DNA of 64,000 nucleotides from Nemertoderma westbladi (Eukaryota; Xenacoelomorpha; Nemertodermatida; Nemertodermatidae), in NCBI GenBank assembly GCA_032718475.1, contig JAUCBJ010005141.1, positions 25,954-89,953 of the forward strand. The letters are read 5' to 3'. The position numbers were made by a program, and so were the translations under genes. The first letter of the stretch is position 1; each line of letters opens with the position of its first letter. This document shows, one piece after another, positions 26,191-36,140 of the stretch. The notes beneath the pieces are model-generated. The model was not told the origin of the DNA. It did not search any database and was given only the letters and a program-made list of their open reading frames with translations.

Positions 26191-29100
26191 ATGTCTGACA
26201 CAAGGCAAACTCTGTCAGATAGTCTCCTAGAAACAACAGTCTGTTTATCAGATAGGAGTATAGAGAATCCCAGACCGAGGTCTGAAACCCCTCCTACTGT
26301 AAGAAAGACAACCCCTACAGTAGCTGTGTCAGAACCTAGGTTGGTAGAAGCGATTTCGCAATTTGCGAAGTTAGTGAAGCGCCGTTGGTCTGCCATAGGC
26401 ACTCGGGCCCAAGTCAAGCGGGACCAAGAAGCAGCGGAACCGCAACAACCCGCGAGCCAAGAACTTACTTCTCAACGGCCTGATAGCTCCAGTAGTTCGG
26501 ATACTGTTGAGCGGACGCCCGAACGCGGAGCGAAGATGGCGGATAAGGTTTATGATGAGCGGCCAACCTATGAAGAATCAACCGACGCCACTTCTTCTCA
26601 AGAAGAAAGCGAAGCGACAGCAGAGAAACCGCATAAGAGGGATGCCATTGACATCTATCTGTCAGACTATCAACGTTTTGTGGGAGATGAAGAGTTGAGG
26701 AGAAGGCTGGAGGGGCTTAGTCCTAATAGCGAAGGAGCCAAACTTGTGTTAGATGCGATTGATGTGGATAGGTTAGCGGCGAACCAAGCTAAATTCGATG
26801 AACAACTCCGCATCGCTAGAGAAAAGGAAGAACAAGTAAGGAAAAAACGTATAGAAGATAGAAAGACAGCAGCAGCGGCAGTGGCAGTGGCAGAAGCGGA
26901 AAGAAAGGCAGCAGAGGCAGTGGCAGAGGCAAAAGCGGCAGCTGCAGCAATAAAAGCGGCAGCGGCAGAGGCAAAAGCGGCAGCAGCAGAAGCGGAAAGA
27001 AAGATAGCAGTGGCAGAAGCAGAACGGAGGGCATCTGAAGAGACAACCCAACTAGAGTTGGAAAATCTTCAAGAGAGGCAAGATAACTTTAATAAACAGT
27101 TAACAGCTAGTAATATGCATATGATGAATCGATCTACTCCCAAACGACAAGGTTATACATCATCTGAGGAAGGTAATACCACCGACACTGAAGGCGGAGG
27201 AAATCGATCCCGCCTAAGCAGACGTAAAAGAACATTCCACCGTCAGAAATTGCCTGATTTGCCTCCAGCTGTTAGAAGGCAACTAAATAACACCAACTTA
27301 GAGAGTACAGAACCCACAGACCAAATAATTACAATAGAAAGACTCCCTACTATAGTAGATGAGCCTGAAATAAGTAGGCCTGTTCATGAAATCACCCCTT
27401 CGGTAATAGATACACCTGTGCTCCCTGAAGCTACCTATAAATTCCCTCTGCATAGCACTAAGCTACCTGTGCCCCGTAGAACTGCCCAGGAGACAGTTCA
27501 GGTCCTGGACCCCGAGCGAAATATTCCAAATTTGTCGCCCGTTGTCCCTCGTCTGCCCGCTACGACGTTGGCGGATCCCGTTTCAGCGGTTGATTGGGTA
27601 GACGAGAGACGGCGGGGGATGGATATTCTCCTCGGAGAGATGAAGGAGAATCGGATACGCTCCTCCCAACAGGTCCGAGAGTTGGAAGGGACTGTCCAAC
27701 ATTTAAAGGGAACAGTGAGGGAAAGTAAGTTAGAGTTGCAAGAAGTGCAGCAAAATATCGCGCTAGAGCGCGATAAATTAGTAAATTTACAAAAGGGTAT
27801 ACCACCACCCCCTGTAACAATGTGTCAACCCGTTAGGTCTGAAGTATCTCATGCGCAAGGTGTGGAGCCTACACGCATTTATACTGCTAGCGAAGTAGAA
27901 ACTCCTATAATGAACCCTATTAAGGGTAATTATATACCTGTTGATAATGACATTCCCTATAGAACTGATCATAATCCGAGAAATTTATATACCGATAACT
28001 CGATATTAAATAACACGATGGCCCAAGAAAGTTTTACGCGTCAAATGGCTAGAACCGAAGCCCGGCAAGCGGTAAAGGTGGGAGAGATCGTCAAGTTCAA
28101 TGGAGATGAGATGAAATGGTTACCTTTTAATGAATATTATAAAGATAACATACAGAACTCTGTACTATCTAACGGAGAGAAACTTAGATTCCTCATCGAA
28201 TGTTTGGAAGGACCTCCCAAGTCAATGGCGTTAAAATTTATTGGACATCCAGATGGATTAAGACAAGTTTGGGATACACTAAACATCAGGTATGGTAATA
28301 GGACTAACATAGCTAGGTATTTATATGCGAAATTAATGGCGCCCCGAAAGTTTCTTAGCAGCGGGATTATAGAGTTTTCCGATGAGATTCAGGAGATCTG
28401 TAGACAACTAGATTGGTTAGGTAAGTCTCATGAATACCAGAATTCTATGGTTGTAGGAGCCTTAGCATCTACTTTGCCCAAGGGTGGAGTAGGTACACGC
28501 TGGGACAAGAAGGTGTTATATATGATGGAACAACAACGACGAGACCCTACCATGACTGATCTCATGTCATTCTTAGATAGAGAAGTGAAATTACAGCTCC
28601 TAAGGCAGTCCAGAGAGAAGACATTGGAAAACAAGGTAAGTGAGAAACCCGTTTCTAGGAGAAGGGTAACACCAGTATGTTATACCGACGACGGTGAAAG
28701 CCAAACTTCTCAAGGAGAGGACAGCGGGAAAGACACTGACAGATCTTATTATGTCAATAAAATGCCTAAAGATCAGGTAAGTAAATCCGAGTCTCGACCC
28801 AATGACAGAAGGGAACCGGTACAAAAAACCCTTCCTACGTCTCCTAAAAGAATTCAGGTGAGAAAGCCCGAGGAAAGAACAAGTGTGCACAATGTTATTC
28901 AAAATAAGGTAAGTAACATCAAACCGAAATGTGCGCTATGTGACGGGACCCACCATTTGAATAGGTGTGATGAATTTCTAAAGAAATCATTAACGGAGAG
29001 ACGCGAAGTCATGTGGGATAAGCGGTTATGTTATAATTGCCTCAGACAAGGACACCAACGGCGAACCTGTTTCTCTGACATAAGGTGTGCAAAGTGCGGC

Positions 29101-30669
29101 GCAAAACATCATATCTTGTTGCACACGGAATTCGAACGAAACAGCCCGAGTCAGGTAAGTGAGTCCGAACTACATGTCCAATTCAGTGATGTGAACGACA
29201 CTGATCAATCTGAGATGGAAGGATTCTATACGGACGAGTTCTCCGACGAAAACGAATCCTGTTACTTAATAAACACCACCGCAGTGTATCGAGCACTCAT
29301 GTATGAGAAAGACACAGACAGCGACCTCACCCTAACTACTTCAGATCAACAACCATCTTGGAAAGCGCCAACTTCCAATATAGGAATCCGAGAATTTCCT
29401 GTAGTCCAGTTAAGGGTTCACGGACCTAAACGGAGTTATGTAGTGAACGCCCTCCTTGACTCCGGTAGTACAGGAACATTCATCGACCAAGAGCTAGCCG
29501 AAGACATATTTGCTGGACAACCCAAGTTCCGAACTACGCTCAACATGTCAGGCATTATGCAAGTCTGGAAATCCACAATAACAGCGGATTATTATGTAGG
29601 AGCGTTGTCCACCCCCCAGGACGAACTAGGAGAACATAGCATCAGGTCAGTGAAAATGGTGGCTATAAAGAACTTCGCTACTACTCAAGCAGACCTTTAT
29701 AATTGGGACGAGGATGAGAGCATCCAACATCTTAACATACCTCGATTCCAGACTGATTATCCTGGAGTGCAAATACTCATCGGCCAAAACGCGCATGAGG
29801 CGCTGGAGACATTAGAGAAACGACCTACTCAACCGCAGCCACTACAGACCTATGCGGTAAGAACTAGAGTAGGTTGGTACCTTACTGGACCTTCCCGTAG
29901 AACGCTCAGGGAAAGACTGCTTCAAGATCGCGTCTGCCAGGTGAGTGAATGGGAAGATGATACTAGTGAGGGAGATGACCCAACTGAGGGAACACCACAC
30001 TCCTCAGATAATGACAATCTTAGCTCCAATGTAGATCAATGGAGATATTGCCCCAAGAAGTTTAATCCAACTGACATCGCTTCCAGAGGAGCAACTCCTC
30101 AAGAACTGACAGATACTACAGACCGGTTAGGTGAACCCGACTTCCTGAGTAAGGAGGATGAATGGCCTCCCCATCTTACTCCGACTGAGATTAGACCAGC
30201 CAAGGGAGCGGAGAAAGTCAAACCTAAAACCCGGACGGGTGGATCGGAGTTATTTGAACCCGGGATAGATCTGTCGGTATTACATATTGCCAGGGACGAC
30301 GCCGTGGATCTGGACCTCCCCACCGCGAGTGGATCCTTCATGAAGATCAGAGAGAGCGATTGGAGCTCTGGAACATCAGACGTCTCGCAGGGACTCTCAC
30401 CTCTCCTGCAGGGAGCGACGGACCACTATAGCTCCTGGAATCGGCTTTGTAAAGCCGTCGTGTACCTAGAGCGATGTTTCTATCGTCACTATTCCAGGAC
30501 GAAGAGGAAACCTGGAATTGTATTCGGGATGCAGCGACTCAATCACCCAGTCGGTCGTTTGTGTTTACCGGAAGGGAATGGAGGACTCTCCGGAAACTGT
30601 GGAAGGCAAGATTCTCTTCCCACGACCACCTCCCTAATCCTTCAAACATCTAGGGACTCCATAACGTAA
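26191..30669 (+). CDS. Gag-protease polyprotein lacking RT and integrase (copy 2)
   Basis: Open for 1492 codons from ATG 26191 (MSDTRQTLSD). An Ala/Glu/Arg-rich coiled coil lies at about 210-285. The Gag core of the Pao type (VGEIVKFNGDEMKW; DUF1759-like) spans about 625-810. The zinc knuckles start with CALC at 914, then CYNCLRQGHQRRTC, then CAKCGAKHH. The retroviral-type aspartic protease (DUF1758-like) has catalytic Asp at 1090 in LLDSGSTGTF. The frame then jumps at about 1270 to the end of RNase H (WRYCPKKFNP, DIASRGATPQ) and at about 1438 to the last 55 residues after integrase. Two deletions of about 1.8 and 1.4 kb were therefore in frame. It also lacks about 185 N-terminal residues present in copy 1. 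Product: a particle-forming Gag with protease that would need RT and integrase in trans (inference). Confidence 0.92.
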   Translation: MSDTRQTLSDSLLETTVCLSDRSIENPRPRSETPPTVRKTTPTVAVSEPRLVEAISQFAKLVKRRWSAIGTRAQVKRDQEAAEPQQPASQELTSQRPDSSSSSDTVERTPERGAKMADKVYDERPTYEESTDATSSQEESEATAEKPHKRDAIDIYLSDYQRFVGDEELRRRLEGLSPNSEGAKLVLDAIDVDRLAANQAKFDEQLRIAREKEEQVRKKRIEDRKTAAAAVAVAEAERKAAEAVAEAKAAAAAIKAAAAEAKAAAAEAERKIAVAEAERRASEETTQLELENLQERQDNFNKQLTASNMHMMNRSTPKRQGYTSSEEGNTTDTEGGGNRSRLSRRKRTFHRQKLPDLPPAVRRQLNNTNLESTEPTDQIITIERLPTIVDEPEISRPVHEITPSVIDTPVLPEATYKFPLHSTKLPVPRRTAQETVQVLDPERNIPNLSPVVPRLPATTLADPVSAVDWVDERRRGMDILLGEMKENRIRSSQQVRELEGTVQHLKGTVRESKLELQEVQQNIALERDKLVNLQKGIPPPPVTMCQPVRSEVSHAQGVEPTRIYTASEVETPIMNPIKGNYIPVDNDIPYRTDHNPRNLYTDNSILNNTMAQESFTRQMARTEARQAVKVGEIVKFNGDEMKWLPFNEYYKDNIQNSVLSNGEKLRFLIECLEGPPKSMALKFIGHPDGLRQVWDTLNIRYGNRTNIARYLYAKLMAPRKFLSSGIIEFSDEIQEICRQLDWLGKSHEYQNSMVVGALASTLPKGGVGTRWDKKVLYMMEQQRRDPTMTDLMSFLDREVKLQLLRQSREKTLENKVSEKPVSRRRVTPVCYTDDGESQTSQGEDSGKDTDRSYYVNKMPKDQVSKSESRPNDRREPVQKTLPTSPKRIQVRKPEERTSVHNVIQNKVSNIKPKCALCDGTHHLNRCDEFLKKSLTERREVMWDKRLCYNCLRQGHQRRTCFSDIRCAKCGAKHHILLHTEFERNSPSQVSESELHVQFSDVNDTDQSEMEGFYTDEFSDENESCYLINTTAVYRALMYEKDTDSDLTLTTSDQQPSWKAPTSNIGIREFPVVQLRVHGPKRSYVVNALLDSGSTGTFIDQELAEDIFAGQPKFRTTLNMSGIMQVWKSTITADYYVGALSTPQDELGEHSIRSVKMVAIKNFATTQADLYNWDEDESIQHLNIPRFQTDYPGVQILIGQNAHEALETLEKRPTQPQPLQTYAVRTRVGWYLTGPSRRTLRERLLQDRVCQVSEWEDDTSEGDDPTEGTPHSSDNDNLSSNVDQWRYCPKKFNPTDIASRGATPQELTDTTDRLGEPDFLSKEDEWPPHLTPTEIRPAKGAEKVKPKTRTGGSELFEPGIDLSVLHIARDDAVDLDLPTASGSFMKIRESDWSSGTSDVSQGLSPLLQGATDHYSSWNRLCKAVVYLERCFYRHYSRTKRKPGIVFGMQRLNHPVGRLCLPEGNGGLSGNCGRQDSLPTTTSLILQTSRDSIT

Positions 30670-31725
30670 CAACATATGGAGTGGGTGTGTGACTCTATTA
30701 TTTTATATTATTTTATTATTTTTATATTTCTGTATGTATTACTATGTAATTTTATTATAATCGTTTTCTTTAATTTTATTCAGTAGAATGTTATTTTAGC
30801 GATTATTTAGTAGATTAGTGCAATATATATTCGCGTTTATTACTTAATTACGTATATATTATATTTAATGCGACGGCAAGAAATAATTCTTTTCCTCTTT
30901 CCTTACTGTCCGTATCATATTATAAATACATGACTACAGTAAGATGAAATGTCCGTACTTATTAAAGTACAATAAAGCCACTACTATATTTAAGTATTAT
31001 TGGTAGGCAGAGTATTAGGAATGCAAAGTTCAGATCCTCGTGTCTCGGCTAAACCAAGCTCTGGGTAGACCTTGGAAACGACTTGCCTCTTCACACTGAC
31101 ATTGCTTCGTGCGATATTGCTCTCATACCGTATATTAAATAATACATATAGTAGCGTGATGTCCCTTTAACAGTAGCGTATAACGCAAAATAAATCTGTT
31201 AAACCCTTTGACCATCTGTAATTCTAGTCGATTAAGATATCGTGGCACCCACCGATATACTTGAAAGACAAATTATAGAATCAGTGGTTAACGTCCCCAG
31301 ACAAGTTCTGGAATAAATCGGTGCCCATCTCAAATATTAATTAGTTAATATTTACAAATCAAATAAGTCAAAATCTGTAAAATTCAGATCCTTCAACAAT
31401 TCTAGTCAATTAAGATATCGTAGCATTTACCGATATTCTTAAAGAGACAATTTTCTTAGAATTAAGGATCTTGTGTCCCTAGACATGTTCTAGAATCAAA
31501 ATATGCCCATTTAATTATCAAATAATAAAATTTCAGGGAATAAATTTAAATTCATGTCTTTTAATGAATTTAATAAATTGCCATTTTACGCGATTTATAA
31601 CATTCCCAAAATTCCATTAATCAATAGATCACGGGAGCGGAGATTTATATTATTATGCGTATGCGTGTACGAAAGTCTCCCAAACATAGTTAATAGCCGA
31701 TAAAATTCGTAAAGTCATGTATAAA
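30670..31725 (+). other. non-coding block between gag/pol and gene B (inner element)
   Basis: Homologous to 21645-22749, with AATAAA at 30971-30976, gggagcgg at 31633-31640 and a weaker version of the adjoining inverted repeat. No coding potential is seen. Confidence 0.7.
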
Positions 31726-32319
31726 CAGGACATTGACTATTAAAGAATTACTATTAAATAACATCCCAGATCTGTATGCATTGGAATCACCCTAATTCTA
31801 CCGCTAGCTTTGCATAATGTCACCATAGCAACAACCACGCTAGAATTAGAATTGAGTTAAACGAACAATAGAAAGCTTGTCCCATTGAATAGCATAGGGA
31901 ATAAATAGCGCACTACTAGTATCCAAGGATACATAATAATACAGTGACATTCTGGAAGGCATTGACTAACGGACAAATGGCCCAAATGTGCGTAGTTGTG
32001 ACCAGTTGTGTGGTATTTGTGAGTTTATAGGTGAATGTTACTGCTAAGGTGTGTTTACAGTAGCTAGTCGCAATCGTAAAAGTAACCTATCTCTCCAAGG
32101 AAAACCTGAAGTACATCTAAGCCTTTGGGACGGACAGTTGAGTGACTTGTGCCGGTTGTCGTTGTCGTTGTGCGGCTACGTCGTTGGCGAAAGTACAGCG
32201 GCGACGACACATCGGCGCTGAGGATCTCGTACTGTCCGGGGTTGATTGGGGTAGGCAGCGACGCCCGCTCGCCTAAATATAAACTCATTATAATATGGAT
32301 AAACTCATATATAGCGGAT
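31726..32319 (+). other. leader of gene B (inner element)
   Basis: Begins acattgactattaaagaatt and matches 34891-35482 and 44121-44715. It holds an inverted pair ctaattcta / tagaattag about 50 bp apart and a candidate splice acceptor gtgtttacag ending at 32060. Confidence 0.6.
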
Positions 32320-33603
32320 ATGACGGAGTTGATAGAAGATGGTCTTGGTATCGGGGAGCGATATACTCTACTTTTACAAGCGTTTGTTGATAGCTTAATA
32401 CGCGGCGACGTTAGTCCAACTGCTGCGGAGGACGATGGTCGTTATATCGAACCGCCAATGTCCCAAGAGCAGCTCGCGCGAGTTGGACTATAGAAAATTC
32501 GCTGCTCGATATACGCGGCGTAATGGTATGTATATGGGCTTCTTAACTACTGGTCATCCTATCGATTTACACAATACGGACTATGTCGACTATATATCCT
32601 GCCCAGCGGAGTCGGAACCATAAACGGAAATTCGAATGCGAAAATTCTATTCGAAATCGACTCGAAAGAAAAGACACTAAAGAAACAAATGGACGCGGTA
32701 ACTCCAACGTATATTTGGAATTCTTGATAGAAGCATTGTAACAACAAATAAATATCACCCGCGTTTACCCTACCAGACGTGCGTCTTTGGTATTATTACG
32801 ATAAATGCCCTAGACCCAACTAATAAACGGAAAGACATAAACATCCACGTAAACCGAAACTTGTTGACGTATCACCTATGCTCACTCGGCTCGAACGATC
32901 CTGGAGTAAACCTACGATCAGAGTCCCGGAATACTCGGTCAAACCTCCTCATTCCTTAGTTGGACCTCAGACCTGCGATCCTGGTGGTGTCGCGGATCCT
33001 CGCGGACTGTATTCACTGTTCAAAGATCTAGTGCTACCCTAACAATTAATCGGTAACACTCCGACAGTGATTTCTAGCTAGCCGCCCATCTTACCTAGCC
33101 GGATTGTGACGCGGACACCTAATATCACTATCCAACCGTATGGTCGTCCACGTTTAACGCGATACAACCCCTCATCAAGGTGAAGGAGAGCGTTGTACGA
33201 AACGAGTTAAACGCTATTTTATAAAGATCAAAAAGGAAACCTGCGTTTGTTCAGATAAACGTAAGTTATAACAGTAAGTCCAATCGATAAACGAATTGGC
33301 CTTATCTCAATTCGATTGGGAAATCCAGAATCTCTAAGAAGTTATCGAACTTGGACGATCCTATTCTCTGCGAGAGTTTTTGGATGAACGTATCCAGCTA
33401 CGAGCGGAGGAAAATCAGCTCGAGGAGAAGCATATCGAAACGGCAGATACCTCGACCACAATCTTACACCTTCTGATGCAATCATATTGCACCCTTCACC
33501 CAGGAGTTATGGCCCTCCTAGTAAAGTGGCTCCCCCCAAAGAGAAAAAGACTCTTGCTAGCCTCAAAAAACTGCGTAAACGCCGTCTGCGTAAGAAAGAC
33601 TAA
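32320..33603 (+). pseudogene. gene B, degenerate copy (inner element)
   Basis: The ATG at 32320 gives MTELIEDGLGIGERY, but a frameshift near 32480 stops the frame after 58 codons. A deletion of about 160 bp shared with the copy at 35483 lies near 32730. Later pieces are recognisable: the WYY motif region near 32790 (first cysteines altered), IRVPEYSVKPP near 32920, YSLFKDLVLP near 33010, FNAIQP and VVRNELNAI near 33150, a charged helix near 33380 and the basic tail SLKKLRKRR ending with TAA at 33601-33603. Product unknown. Confidence 0.8.
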
Positions 33604-33673
33604 CTGTTTAGAGTATCTTTATGTTTTAGAAACTGTGATTTTTATATTTTATAGACTGAAAATCCCATTTTCT

Positions 33674-33681
33674 GGGAGCGG
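33674..33681 (+). other. polypurine tract, inner element
   Basis: gggagcgg directly abuts the 3' LTR, the position of the plus-strand primer. The outer element has gggagtgg at the same place (46632-46639). Confidence 0.8.
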
Positions 33682-34885
33682 TGTAAAAGCTTTTGCTGAA
33701 TTGTCCGGTTATTTTTCCTTATTTTTCCCGTAAAATACTCTGTAGTTGGTTTACCAGGCATAAAAAGGCCGTGTCCTTGCTGTACTGGTGTTTTAGCGGA
33801 CATAAAAGCTATTTCTTCTGTATTTGTACTTTAGAGGACATAATCCGTAATTCCGTGACGTAAAAGCTCGATACTCTTGAAAACAGTGTCGCTACCATGA
33901 CGACGGCTAGCAGCTGATATTGCCACGTCGACGTTTCTTTGTCTCTTTGTTCTCTCGTTGTTCAGGTTGACCAATGAGAGCGTTTGTTGTCTCTGTGTTA
34001 GAGGTGTATACAGAAACTCAGTAGTTCAGTGTTATGTTTTGCCCAGAGCCTAAGAACCGGCTTTTGGCACCTCCGTGTTTTCAGTTTTTAGTCTTACACT
34101 AGTAGGTTTAATTATAAGGACATATATCCTTTAACCTAACGACTACTGCTAACTGATCATACATACTGACTGCTGAAACATTGCAAACTCATAACAATCA
34201 GTGTTTTCATTGTTGTTTTATACTGCTATTTACTGTCAGTTCTTCATAATATGGTTGATGAATTATTATATTTGGAATAACGATAAATAACCCCGAAACC
34301 CAATATTCTTGATATACCGAAGGTAAGAGAGAAAGGTTACCAATAACGATTGTGACTTATGTTAAAGTGGTTTGAAGTGAATCTAATGTTATTTGATAGA
34401 CCCTACATGAGTCAGTCTGTGTTCCTTTTATATGTGACTAAAATCAGTGAAGATTGGCAGATTAGTGTGCAGTATTGTGCAGCATTGTGTATGAGCGAGT
34501 CTGTTAAAGAAGCAATTCCTAAAGAATGCGCCATATATGTGAATTATAATTGAGCCATATCGTTGTGAGTAGTTTAAGTCATAACTCTGTTTATATAGAT
34601 AAAGCGCCACGTCCTAAAGGAACTGTTAATATTCCCGAAGGTGAATAATATTGTCAGAGATTATATAATACTGTCAGTCGAATAATACATTAGGCTTACA
34701 TAGCAATAAAATTAAACCGTCGAACCCAATCTCCCGGGAATATCCAGCGGGTGAATGATCGCGCACAGATTGGTTTCGACTAGTGTAGTGAATCAAATAC
34801 TTGTCATAGACTAAAAACCGATTTAATATCTAGAAGACATCTTAATTTGGTGGGTTAAACTGCCAAAGGTCTGAAAGCGCGAACA
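33682..34885 (+). repeat. 3' LTR of inner element
   Basis: 1204 bp, nearly identical to 22755-23958 (about four substitutions by eye, no indels). Its CCAAT box is at 33971-33975. It is followed by the aaggg duplication. Confidence 0.95.
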
Positions 34886-34890
34886 AAGGG
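34886..34890. other. target-site duplication of inner element, right (aaggg)
   Basis: Matches 22750-22754. The outer element resumes at 34891 with ggatattgac. Confidence 0.88.
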
Positions 34891-35482
34891 GGATATTGAC
34901 AATTAAAGAATTACTATTAAATAGCATCCCAGATCTGTATGCATGGGAATTACCCTAATTCTACCGCTAGCTTTCTATAATGTCACCATAGCAACAACCA
35001 CGCTAGAATTAGAAGCGAGTTAAAGAACAATAGAAAGCTTGCCCCATTGAATAGCATAAGGAATAAATAGCACACTGCTAGTATACAAGGATACATAATA
35101 ATAACGTGGCATTCTGGAAGGCACTTGACTAACGGACAAATGGCCCGAATGTGTACAATTTGTGACAGTTGTGTGGAATTTGTGCGTTTATAGGTGAATG
35201 TTACTACTAAAGTGTGTTTACAGTAGTGAGTCGCAATTGTGAAAGTAGCCCTACCTCTGCAGTAAGAACCTGAAGTAAATCTTAGCCCTTGGGACGGACA
35301 GTGGAGTGACTCGCGCTGGTTGTTGTTGTCGTTGTGCAGCTACTATGTTGGCGATAGGCACATCGGCGACAGTACATCAGCGCTGAGGATCTTGCGCTGT
35401 CCGGGGGCCGTGAGGGGTAGGCAGCGACGCCCGCTAGCCTAATTATAACTAATTATAATATAGATAAACTCATATAGCAGCT
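34891..35482 (+). other. leader of gene B (outer element, 5' half)
   Basis: Continues the outer element after the nested insertion and aligns with 44121-44715. It contains the candidate acceptor gtgtttacag ending at 35223. No open frame of note. Confidence 0.65.
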
Positions 35483-36140
35483 ATGACTGAGTTGATATAA
35501 GATGATCTTGGTATCAGGGAGCGATGTACTCTACCTTTACAAGCGTTTGTTGATAGCTTAATACGCAGCGACGCTAGTCCAACTACTACGGAGGACGATG
35601 GTCGTTATATCGAACCGCCAATGTCCCAGGAGCAACTCACTCGTGAATTGGACTATCGAAAATTCACTGCTCGCTATGCGCATCGTAATGGTACGTATAT
35701 GGACTTCTTAACTACTGGCCATCCTATCGATTTACACGATACGGACTATGTCGACACCGAAAGGGAAATGGTAATATTTAAATATCCTACCCAGCGGAGT
35801 CGGAATGATAAACTGAAAATCGAATGCGAAAATTCTATTCGAAATCGACTCGAAAGAGAAGACGTTAAAGAACCGGATAAACACGGCAACTCCAACGTAT
35901 ATTTGGAATTCTTGAGAGAAACATTGTAAAACCGAATAAATATCACCCGTGTTTCCGCTACAAGACGTGCATCTTTGGTATTATTGCGATGAATGCCCAA
36001 GACCCAACCAACAAACGGAAAGACATAAACATCCACGGAGACGTTGCTTTAAACACGGTTTTACTCGCTATATTTACGGGAGTTTCGAGCGAAACTTGTT
36101 TGATGTATCACCTACGCTCGTTCGATTCAAACGATCCTTA
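35483..36140 (+). pseudogene. gene B, truncated copy fused to gag
   Basis: The ATG at 35483 is followed by a TAA five codons later (gatataaga), then the frame is open (SQEQLTRELDYRKF, TTGHPIDLHDTD) to a stop after FLRETL near 35929. That stop results from the same roughly 160-bp deletion as in the inner copy. After the deletion the Cys/His motif is intact (C13, C16, H26, H28, C33 counted from 35949). At about 36141 the gene runs into the gag coiled coil of the next element, so its C-terminal half is missing. Confidence 0.8.

Larger units (their letters stand above)
22755..34885 (+). mobile_element. inner BEL/Pao-type LTR retrotransposon, non-autonomous
   Basis: A 12,131-bp element with two 1204-bp LTRs that differ at only about 4 positions by eye, flanked by aaggg duplications. 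It contains a 2.2-kb leader, a 1492-codon gag/protease frame lacking RT-RNase H and integrase, the conserved non-coding block and a degenerate gene B, ending in a polypurine tract. It sits between the gag/pol region and gene B of the outer element. The low LTR divergence makes it the youngest large insertion in the window. Confidence 0.95.
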
